A stretch of 39,827 nucleotides of DNA from Myxococcaceae bacterium (GTDB taxonomy: Bacteria > Myxococcota > Myxococcia > Myxococcales > Myxococcaceae), in NCBI GenBank assembly GCA_022616315.1, contig JAKEEX010000608.1, positions 1 to 39,827 of the forward strand. The letters run 5' to 3'. The notes under the pieces are model-generated. The model saw only the letters and a list, made by a program, of their open reading frames with translations. It was not told the origin of the DNA and did no database searches. Made by a program: the position numbers and the translations under genes. Below are positions 18,182 to 27,918 of the stretch, in pieces (within the stretch, counting starts at the first letter, position 1; each line of letters begins with the position of its first letter).

Positions 18182-19069
18182 TCACTCGCCGGCGTAGACC
18201 ATCGGCAGCTCGACGAGGTCCGCCTGGGTCGGCGCCTCGAGGCCCTTCTTGAAGGCGCCGAGCACCTTCTTCTGCAGCTCGACCTCCTCCACCGCGCCCT
18301 TCGCCTTGCCGGCGAGGATGTCGATGGCGTGCGGGTCGTTGTCGTAGTCGCTGCCGCCGCCGAAGCGGTGCTGGCCCTCGAACTCGTTCACCTTTCGGGT
18401 GAGCAGGTCCGTCTTGTCCGGGAAGCCCTCGTTCGACTGGCTCACCACCTGGTAGCCCCAGGTCCCCTGCGGCAGCCCGCCGAGCTGGTCCTTGCCGACG
18501 ACCGCGATGAGCGTCCGGCCCTGAGCGCGCGTGATCTTGGGGACGATGATGTCCTTCTTCAGGTCAGCCGCCTTGATGCCGATCTCGCTGTTCACCCGGG
18601 TCTGCCCCTGCGGCGAGAAGACGACGACCTTCTCCCACGCGTTCGCCGGGGCGAAGCGCACGTTCAGCCCGGGGAGCCCCTTGGTCTGGCCGCTGCCGTC
18701 CTTGTGGTCCATGTCGATGAACACGAACGCCATCTGCACCGAGAAGCCGTTGCCGCCCCAGGCCTTGCTGTCCCAGGGGTCCTCGATGCGCGACTTCACC
18801 GTCACGCGGAACTCCACCTCATCGCCCACGGGCACCACCTGGAAGCGGGTGATGTCGAAGCTGCCGGGCTTGTAGACGGCGTCGGTCGGGTAGATGTAGG
18901 TGCCCGGGCCGAAGTCGTCCCCGGCGGGGTCGTTCAGGTCCACCGGGCCGGTGGAGGCGGTGGCCTTGGCACCGGCGGTGGGAGCGGCGGACGGCGCGCC
19001 CTCGGCGGCGATCGAGGTGGCGCCCGCGAGCGGCAAGAGCAGCGGAGCGAGGGCAAGGAATCGCTTCAT
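18182..19069 (-). CDS. secreted glucodextranase-C-like protein
   Basis: A 295-residue exported protein: signal peptide 1-23, a short Ala/Thr/Pro-rich spacer, then one domain over the rest. The domain begins NDPAGDDFGPGTYIYPTDAVY, closely matching the start of the modules in the amylase at 9825 and the protein at 12451. Near the end it has NDPHAIDIL and PMVYAGE, again shared with the 12451 protein. The family is the C-terminal binding module of glucodextranase, thought to bind sugars or cell surface; catalytic residues are absent. TGGAG lies 8 nt before the ATG. The gene is 19 nt after the GH13 gene and overlaps or abuts the barrel gene, so it sits inside the operon. The exact role is unknown. 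Confidence 0.82.
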   Translation of the reverse strand: MKRFLALAPLLLPLAGATSIAAEGAPSAAPTAGAKATASTGPVDLNDPAGDDFGPGTYIYPTDAVYKPGSFDITRFQVVPVGDEVEFRVTVKSRIEDPWDSKAWGGNGFSVQMAFVFIDMDHKDGSGQTKGLPGLNVRFAPANAWEKVVVFSPQGQTRVNSEIGIKAADLKKDIIVPKITRAQGRTLIAVVGKDQLGGLPQGTWGYQVVSQSNEGFPDKTDLLTRKVNEFEGQHRFGGGSDYDNDPHAIDILAGKAKGAVEEVELQKKVLGAFKKGLEAPTQADLVELPMVYAGE

Positions 19070-19088
19070 GGTGTGAGCTCCAGTCGGG

Positions 19089-20774
19089 TCAGTCGAGGCG
19101 GAGGAAGGAGAAGGACCGGGCACCGAGCCCGGCAAACGAGAGCGCGCCGTCCTTCGAGGTGGGCGGGATCTCGAGCCCCTCGTGCATGAGGACCGTGGGG
19201 GTGCCGGAGGTGGCGACGGTGAACGCGCCGACCGCCTGGGCAGAGAGGTTGGCGACGAAGAGGACCCGCTCGCCCCCCTCGAGCTCGCGGAGCATCGCGA
19301 ACACCCCGTCGCCACCGCCGGTGATGGTGGGGCGGGTGCTCGCACCGCTCGAGAGCGCAGGGTGGGCGTGCCGGAGCGCAATCAGCGCGCGGTAGTGGTT
19401 CCAGAGCGAACCCGGGTCGGCCTGCTGGGACGACACGTCCGTGCCCGAGGCCTCCGGGGCGGTGTCACCGAACTTCACGCGGTACCAGCTCAACGCGCTG
19501 GAGAAGCCGTAGCTCGGGAACTCCGGGGACCAGAGCATCGGGGTGCGCTTGTCCTCGTCGCGCTGGTTCGGGCCGCCCACCATGCCGAGCTCCTCCCCGT
19601 AGTAGAGGAACGGGGTGCCGGGCTGGGCGAACAGCAGTGCCGCCGCGAGCCGCGCCTTCTCGGGGCTGGACCCAAGCTGACGCATCACCCGGACATGGTC
19701 GTGGTTGCGCAGGAACGGCGCCTCGAAGCCGCGATCCGGCACCACCGTCGAGGCGACGTAGTTCGCCTGGTGGATGCTCGCGCGGGTGCCGTCGTTGACC
19801 GACTTCAGGATGGCGTCGGCGATCTCGAAGGAGAACGCGAGCTGGTACTCGTTCCCCTCGCCGTAGTAGGTGCCGACGTTGGTGCTCGACGTCCACGCCT
19901 CGGCGACGAGCAGCGCCTGCGGGTACTCCTGGTGGAGTGCGTGGCGGAGGCGCTGGACGAGCTCGTGCGTCTCGGGCTGGTCGGCGAGGTTCGCTTCGTT
20001 CTCGACCAGGTAGCGCGCGGCGTCCACCCGGAAGCCGTCCACGCCGCGGGCGAGCCAGAACTTCATCACGTCGAGCAGCTCGGCCTCGACCGCCGGGTTC
20101 TTCCAGTTCAGGTCCGGCATCCCGCTAAAGAAGACGCCGTAGTAGTAGCCGCCCGCGCCGGCGTGCCAGACGTCCCCGCCGCCGGTCGGGTTCACGTAGC
20201 CGGTCGGCTTGGTGGGCCGCCACACGTAGTGGTCCCGCCAGGGAGAGGTGCTGTCCTGCCGCGCGGAGACGAACCACGGGTGCTGGCTCGAGGTGTGGTT
20301 GAGCACGAGGTCGAGGATGACCTTCATGCCGCGCGCGTGGGCCGCGGCGGTCAGCGCGTCGAAGTCCGCGAGGGTGCCGTACTCGGGGTTCACCCCGCGG
20401 TAGTCGGTGACGTCGTAGCCGTGGTAGCTGGGCGACGGGTGGATGGGCATCAGCCAGAGCGCATCCACGCCGAGGTCGGTGGTGGTCGCCGGGTTCCCGT
20501 CGTTGAGCACGTCGAGCTTCGCGGTCAGCCCGGCGAGGTCGCCGTTCCCGTCGCCGTCCGAGTCGTGGAAGCTGCGGACGAAGACCTCGTAGAAGACGTC
20601 ATCGCGCCACCAGCCCGACGTGTTCGGGGTGATGACCTCGGGGTCGGGCCCGGCGTCCGGAGCTCCGCCTCCCGGAGGGGTGGTGCAGCCTGCCGCAAGG
20701 AGAATCCCCCCAGCCAGCGCGGCGACCGTCGCTGGCCGAACCTTCCAGGTACGAAGGTGTTTCCGAAGAGTCAT
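19089..20774 (-). CDS. GH13 alpha-amylase-family lipoprotein
   Basis: A 561-residue predicted lipoprotein (signal ending LAAGC, Cys30) that is mostly a GH13 barrel: YEVFVRSFHDSDGDGNGDL at the start (a calcium-binding loop pattern), DLVLNHTS, the nucleophile Asp251 in GFRVDAARYL, the acid Glu292 in VAEAWTS and Asp359 in LRNHDHVRV. A short C-terminal beta domain ends the protein. The barrel resembles oligosaccharide-acting alpha-amylases more than starch-branching enzymes. It is the first gene of the minus-strand outer-membrane operon. Two ATGs are possible (20789 and 20774); neither has a good Shine-Dalgarno. I chose 20774 because the signal peptide then starts MTLRKHLR. Exact specificity is unresolved. 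Confidence 0.88.
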   Translation of the reverse strand: MTLRKHLRTWKVRPATVAALAGGILLAAGCTTPPGGGAPDAGPDPEVITPNTSGWWRDDVFYEVFVRSFHDSDGDGNGDLAGLTAKLDVLNDGNPATTTDLGVDALWLMPIHPSPSYHGYDVTDYRGVNPEYGTLADFDALTAAAHARGMKVILDLVLNHTSSQHPWFVSARQDSTSPWRDHYVWRPTKPTGYVNPTGGGDVWHAGAGGYYYGVFFSGMPDLNWKNPAVEAELLDVMKFWLARGVDGFRVDAARYLVENEANLADQPETHELVQRLRHALHQEYPQALLVAEAWTSSTNVGTYYGEGNEYQLAFSFEIADAILKSVNDGTRASIHQANYVASTVVPDRGFEAPFLRNHDHVRVMRQLGSSPEKARLAAALLFAQPGTPFLYYGEELGMVGGPNQRDEDKRTPMLWSPEFPSYGFSSALSWYRVKFGDTAPEASGTDVSSQQADPGSLWNHYRALIALRHAHPALSSGASTRPTITGGGDGVFAMLRELEGGERVLFVANLSAQAVGAFTVATSGTPTVLMHEGLEIPPTSKDGALSFAGLGARSFSFLRLD

Positions 20775-20974
20775 CAAGTCGGGGCGCATTAGGCGCAAAT
20801 GTCTGGCCGGAGCGCAAGCGGCTGACCGGCGAAGCGCAACAGCGCGGTGCGTCTCGGTCCCATCGTTCCCGCGAAAGCATGCTTTGACGGCGCACGGGGA
20901 CCGACACCTGCGCCCTCCTCCCCACCCCGGTGGCACGCACGGCGCTCCGCGCGGGGAGGAGGTGTCGCTGCGGC
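20775..20974 (-). promoter_or_regulatory. upstream region of the porin/amylase operon
   Basis: The 200 nt before the GH13 gene should carry the operon promoter. It contains a perfect 12-bp palindrome, AAAGCATGCTTT (20874-20885), about 100 nt upstream of the start, which is a candidate operator. No clear -35/-10 pair is visible, and the same palindrome was not seen before malK. Confidence 0.35.
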
Positions 20975-22099
20975 TCAGGGGCTGGGACGGGAGAGAGCAG
21001 GGGCGACTTGCCGGCGAACCCGTGCGAGCGCAGCCGCGATCGCCCGCGGCGCCCCGGCCGCGCAGACGGCGAACGCCGGCAGCACCAGCAGCAGGTACTG
21101 AGGCCACTTGGTCGGCCACACGAGCAGGAAGACGAGGCCGACCACTGCCCAGACGGCGAAGGGGCGCCGCTCGCGCCAGGTGACCGGGAACCCGAGCACG
21201 GCGAGAGGCAGGAGGAGCTTTGCGGGGAGCCCCGTCGCGAAGACGCCGGGGTGCCACTCGAGCGGCGCAGCCTCGAAGAGCCAGCGAATCTGCGCCCACC
21301 AGGGGAGCGCGGACGAGACGACGTGCTTGGAGTGCGCGTAGCTCCAGTGGAAGCCGATCGCCTCGCCGGCGCGCGCGACCGGGTTGGGCCAGAACGTCGG
21401 GTCGAGGGCCACGAGAGCGAGGAGCGCACCACCGGCGAACGCTGCCCACGCGGCCGGGCGGCGGGGGAATGCGCGGATCACGAAGGGCAGAAGCGTGAGC
21501 CCGAGCACCAGGCCATAGGGGTACTTGCCCGCCGCGCTCGCGCCCACTGCGGCGGCGGCGAGCGCGACGCGCACGACGCGCCCCCGGCCCTCGCGCCGCA
21601 ACGCTGCCTCCACGAGCAGGACCGCGAGCAGCGCGAACACGCCGGGGATGGCCTCGAGCATGGCCTGCGAGGTGTACTTCACGTGGTACGGCTCGAGCGC
21701 GAGGACGAGCGCGCCGAGCGGGCTCGCGATGGCGACGAGCGCCAGCTGGAGCATCCCTGCCACCGCCGAGACCCAGCGGCCCGCGCCGAAGGCAGGCTTC
21801 GCCTCCTCCGGAATGGGGCGACCCACCTTCAGCGCTCCCCAGTCCGGCTCCGGCGGGTCGAACGCATCCACGGCGAGCGCGTAGGAGAGCTTCACGAAGG
21901 GCGGATGCTCCCGGTTCTCCGGGTACGAGGGGATCTCGCCGAGGCGGCCCGGAATCCGCTCCGCGTAGTCGTACGCGACCGGGAGGTAAGCGAACTCGTC
22001 GAAGTCGGGCGGCAGCGCGCGGACGGCGTGAACACGCTGCGCGGCGCCGAGGACGAGCACGAGCGAGACGAGGACGAGACGGCGAGCCTTGGGCGTCAT
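20975..22099 (-). CDS. GT39-like integral membrane glycosyltransferase
   Basis: A 374-residue polytopic membrane protein with about nine hydrophobic segments. After the first segment comes a loop with acidic residues (LPPDFDEFAYLPVAYDYAE) and then ENREHPPFVKL. This Asp-Glu arrangement and the H-P-P element match the first periplasmic loop of protein mannosyltransferase/ArnT-type (GT-C fold) enzymes, which use lipid-phosphate sugars. It is shorter than typical members (450-600 residues), so it may be a small GT39 variant. No Shine-Dalgarno is clear before the ATG at 22099. It lies downstream of the reductase gene with a 107-nt gap. A link to the maltodextrin genes is not evident. Confidence 0.72.
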   Translation of the reverse strand: MTPKARRLVLVSLVLVLGAAQRVHAVRALPPDFDEFAYLPVAYDYAERIPGRLGEIPSYPENREHPPFVKLSYALAVDAFDPPEPDWGALKVGRPIPEEAKPAFGAGRWVSAVAGMLQLALVAIASPLGALVLALEPYHVKYTSQAMLEAIPGVFALLAVLLVEAALRREGRGRVVRVALAAAAVGASAAGKYPYGLVLGLTLLPFVIRAFPRRPAAWAAFAGGALLALVALDPTFWPNPVARAGEAIGFHWSYAHSKHVVSSALPWWAQIRWLFEAAPLEWHPGVFATGLPAKLLLPLAVLGFPVTWRERRPFAVWAVVGLVFLLVWPTKWPQYLLLVLPAFAVCAAGAPRAIAAALARVRRQVAPALSRPSP

Positions 22100-22206
22100 G
22101 GGGCAGGCATGGTGTCACGGCTCCCCGGCTCGCGTCTTCAACGCCGCAGTGCCCGGGGCCCCGCATGCGCCTCGGTGGCCCGTGCCTCCCGTCGCCCTGC
22201 CTCCTC

Positions 22207-23088
22207 TCAGATGAGCCCGGCCCACGCCGCGCCGCGGGCAGCGAATGCCGTTTCCAGCGTGCGCCGCCAGTCGGACGGGAGCGGTCCCTCCGCCACGTGG
22301 CGCGCATTGGCCTCGAGGTGCTCGAGCCTCGAGGTGCCCACGATGGCCGCGCTCACTCCGGGGCCGTGCGCGGCGAAGCGCAGCGCCACCTCGTCCCACG
22401 GGCGCGCGAAGGTGGGCAGCCGCAGCGCCTCCATGCGCTCCCAGTACTCGGCGACATCGGGGGCCGCGGGACGCGCGGAGTAGCGCCAGGGTGCATTGGC
22501 GAGCGGGCGCTTGGCGATGACGCCCAGCCCGCGGCGCGCAGCCTCCGCCACGGCGCCGGTGAGGCCCCCCTGGTCGAGCAGGTTGACCGACGTCTGCACC
22601 GCGCCGAAGACGCCGGAGCGCACCGCCCAGGAGAGCGCGGGCTCCTCGCCGGAGTAGGCCGCCACCCGCACCTTCCCCGCGCGCACCGCCGCCTCGAGCG
22701 CCTCCACGACGCCGGGCCGCTCGAGCACCTCGAGCGGGCAGGAGTGCAGGTGGAGGATGTCGAGGACGTCCGTGCGCAGGGTGCGTAGCGCCGCCTCCAC
22801 GCCGGCGGTGATGCAGCCGGGCGTCCAGTCCTCGTGGCCGGGGATGCCGTAGCCGCACTTGGTGGAGAGGACGAACTCGCGGCGGCGGTGGGCCAGGTGC
22901 CGGCCGATGCGCTCCTCGGCGAGCCCGTAGCTGCGCGCGGCGTCCACGAGCGTGATGCCCAGGTCCAGGGCGCCGTTGAGCAGCCGCCCCACGTCTGCCT
23001 CGTCCAGCTCCGGGCGGCCCACGTGGCCAGCCCCGAAGCCCAGAGCGGATACCGTCAGTCCGGTGTTCCCCAACGCGCGCTGTTCCAT
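22207..23088 (-). CDS. aldo/keto reductase
   Basis: A 293-residue NAD(P)H-dependent oxidoreductase of the AKR superfamily. The catalytic tetrad is visible: Asp and Tyr in LVDAARSYGLAEERIG, Lys in FVLSTKCGYG and His in LHLHSCP. The C-terminal AAIVGTSRLEHLEANA is the phosphate-binding loop that holds the cofactor. It resembles the L-fucose/D-arabinose dehydrogenase-type AKRs more than the Tas/YajO type, but the substrate cannot be assigned. The start at 23088 gives the usual MEQRALGNTGLTVSALGFG. Confidence 0.88.
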   Translation of the reverse strand: MEQRALGNTGLTVSALGFGAGHVGRPELDEADVGRLLNGALDLGITLVDAARSYGLAEERIGRHLAHRRREFVLSTKCGYGIPGHEDWTPGCITAGVEAALRTLRTDVLDILHLHSCPLEVLERPGVVEALEAAVRAGKVRVAAYSGEEPALSWAVRSGVFGAVQTSVNLLDQGGLTGAVAEAARRGLGVIAKRPLANAPWRYSARPAAPDVAEYWERMEALRLPTFARPWDEVALRFAAHGPGVSAAIVGTSRLEHLEANARHVAEGPLPSDWRRTLETAFAARGAAWAGLI

Positions 23089-23147
23089 CCGCGCGAGTGT
23101 GCCTCCCCCGCGTCCCGTTGTCGCGGGTCGCGCAGCTTCGCCACATT

Positions 23148-23181
23148 CCCCTCACCCTGTCCCTCTCCCAGGGGGAGAGGG
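23148..23181 (-). repeat. 3'-end hairpin repeat, copy 1 (after the fatty-acyl regulator)
   Basis: On the minus strand: CCCTCTCCC, a 3-nt loop, GGGAGAGGG, then ACAGGGTGAGGGG. The hairpin starts 8 nt after the stop codon at 23190. It is the same element as at 27848 and 33185. Confidence 0.85.
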
Positions 23182-23189
23182 AAGTGGCG

Positions 23190-24629
23190 TCAGGGCTCCG
23201 TGGGCGAGAAGAAGCTCGCGGTGCGGACGTTCTCGTCGATGCGCAGCGGGTGACGCGTGCTCGGCAGGGCGCGCTCGGTGCAGTCGGTGCGCTCGCACAG
23301 CCGGCACGTCACCCCCACCGGCACGGCGGCGCCGGGGCTCGTCAGGTCCACTCCGTCCGAGTAGACGAGCTCGCGCGCGTGCTCCACCTCGCAGCCGAGC
23401 CCCAGGCTCTGCACCGCGTGCTGCGACCGGTAGCCCCCGCCATCCTTGCTCAGCGTGCGCGCCACACAGAAGTACGTCTTGCCGTCCGGCATCCGGCTGA
23501 CCTGCGTGTGGATGCGGCCCGGCGTGAGGAAGGCGCGGAAGACGTCCCAGCGGGGACAGGCTCCCGAGAAGCGCGCGATGTGGATGCCGCTGGCGCTGAA
23601 GCGCTTGCTGATGTTGCCCGCCACGTCGATGCGCACCATGTGGAACGGCACACCCTCGTGGCCAGGACGGCGCAGCGTGGTGAGGCGATGGCACACCTGC
23701 TCGAAGCTCGTGCGGAAGCGGTGGCCGAGCAGCTCGATGTCGTACCGCGCCTGCCGCGCCGCCTTGAGGAAGGGCCCGTACGGCATCAACACCGCGCCGG
23801 CGAAGTAGCTCGCCAGCGCCACCCGCGCCAGCGTGCGCGAGGCGTCGCTCGTCAGCCCCTTGTCGGCCATCCACCGCCCCACGTCCGCGTGGGGTGACAG
23901 CAAGGCCACCTGCTGCGCGAGCTGGAAGTTGCGGCTGCGCGGGGGCAACAGCTCGGAGAGCGTCAGGAGGTGGCGCTCGGGCTCGTAGCGACGGAGCACC
24001 CCGCGCGTCTGCTCCACCTGAGCCACCCTCACCTGCACGCCGTGCGCGCGCTCGAGGTGCTGCGTGAGCCCCCGCGTCAGCTCGTCCGCGTGGAGGCCCG
24101 CGTCCCGCCACAGCCGCTCTGCCGCCTCCTCGAGCGCGGGGAAGTGGTTGACGTGGCGCTGCAGGAAGTCGCTCACCTCCTCCGAGGGCACGCCCGCCGG
24201 CTTCGACTCCACTCCCTCCGCGTCCGACAGCTGCGCCTCGAGGCCCCGGGCCGTGTTGCGCGCCTCGTGGTAGGCCGCGTACAGCCCGAGCACCGCCCGC
24301 GCCGCCGTGGGCGACTGCGCCACGAGCTCCCGCACGTCCGCGCTCGTCAGCCCGGCCTCCTCGAAGAGCGGGTCTCCGAACATCTCCAGGAGCTCCGCCG
24401 CGAGCCGTGCGTCGTCGTCCGCGGTGAACGTCCGGAGGTCCGCCCCGAGCTCGCCCGCGAGCCGCAGGAGCATGGCCGCGGACAGGGACCGCCGGTCGTT
24501 CTCGATGAGGTTGAGGTAGCTCGGGCTCACCCCCAGCCGCGTCGCCAGCTGCGCCTGGCTGAGCCCCTCCCGCCGCCGCAGGGACCGCACCTTGACGCCC
24601 AGCCTCGGCGCTCCACTCGCCCCGTCCAT
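23190..24629 (-). CDS. XRE-family short-chain fatty acyl transcriptional regulator (RamB/ScfR-like)
   Basis: A 479-residue regulator predicted to control the adjacent glyoxylate-shunt genes. It has an N-terminal XRE helix-turn-helix (about 14-66, GLSQAQLATRLGVSPSYLNL), a central region related to the ImmA/IrrE peptidase fold but with the metal motif degenerate (RTSFEQVCHRLTTL instead of HExxH), and a C-terminal DUF2083-type region with Cys442, Cys445 and Cys450 (CRLCERTDC). This architecture is that of RamB and the short-chain fatty acyl regulators, which sense acyl-CoA/acetate state. GGGAGGAGG lies 7 nt before the ATG. It diverges from aceB across 201 nt. Direct or reversed operator half-sites in that gap are listed separately. 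Confidence 0.9.
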   Translation of the reverse strand: MDGASGAPRLGVKVRSLRRREGLSQAQLATRLGVSPSYLNLIENDRRSLSAAMLLRLAGELGADLRTFTADDDARLAAELLEMFGDPLFEEAGLTSADVRELVAQSPTAARAVLGLYAAYHEARNTARGLEAQLSDAEGVESKPAGVPSEEVSDFLQRHVNHFPALEEAAERLWRDAGLHADELTRGLTQHLERAHGVQVRVAQVEQTRGVLRRYEPERHLLTLSELLPPRSRNFQLAQQVALLSPHADVGRWMADKGLTSDASRTLARVALASYFAGAVLMPYGPFLKAARQARYDIELLGHRFRTSFEQVCHRLTTLRRPGHEGVPFHMVRIDVAGNISKRFSASGIHIARFSGACPRWDVFRAFLTPGRIHTQVSRMPDGKTYFCVARTLSKDGGGYRSQHAVQSLGLGCEVEHARELVYSDGVDLTSPGAAVPVGVTCRLCERTDCTERALPSTRHPLRIDENVRTASFFSPTEP

Positions 24630-24830
24630 CGCTGGCCTCCTCCCGGACCACGTCCGCCGTGCCCCCGTTTACAGACGAGGGCCAGGAAACCTCTTCGGAT
24701 TTACAAGGTCAAGCCGGTCACCTCCTGACATTGACAGGCTGTGACATCCACAACGGCACAGAATCTCTGGGGGAATTGCCATTTACGGCGTGATGCGTAA
24801 CTTGCCTCCACCGAATTTGCGGAGGTGCAG
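24630..24830. promoter_or_regulatory. divergent control region between the fatty-acyl regulator and aceB
   Basis: This region holds a cluster of TGAC/GTCA half-sites at 24706-24747. GTCA-N5-TGAC forms a palindrome (24717-24729), and TGACAT occurs at 24726 and again at 24742, 16 bp apart. TTGACA (24731-24736) could be a -35 for aceB, but no good -10 follows at 17 nt. Closer to aceB, CCTCC (24805-24809) can pair with the GGAGG Shine-Dalgarno (24821-24825). The half-site cluster is the best candidate operator for the divergent regulator. Confidence 0.45.
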
Positions 24831-26447
<1,617 letters not shown>

Positions 26448-26495
26448 GTCCACAGGCAGTTCCACCGAGCAGTGCGTGTCCAAAGGAGCAGCACC

Positions 26496-27839
<1,344 letters not shown>

Positions 27840-27847
27840 AGCCCCTC

Positions 27848-27881
27848 CCCTCTCCCGCTGGGAGAGGGAAAGAGTGAGGGG
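27848..27881 (+). repeat. 3'-end hairpin repeat, copy 2 (after aceA)
   Basis: CCCTCTCCC (27848-27856), loop GCT, GGGAGAGGG (27860-27868), then a tail ending GAGTGAGGGG. The hairpin starts 8 nt after the aceA stop, in the same orientation relative to the gene as the other two copies. The tail differs from the others by a few bases (AAAGAG in place of ACAGGG). Confidence 0.85.
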
Positions 27882-27918
27882 AAGCTGCTCCACACCGCGC
27901 CACGCCGTTCCTCCGTCC

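Noticed and set aside
20790-22307. Extension of the GH13 frame at 19089 far upstream to 22307
   Set aside because: The upstream 500 codons are antisense-like in composition and overlap the GT39-like gene; the lipoprotein signal at 20774 marks the true start.
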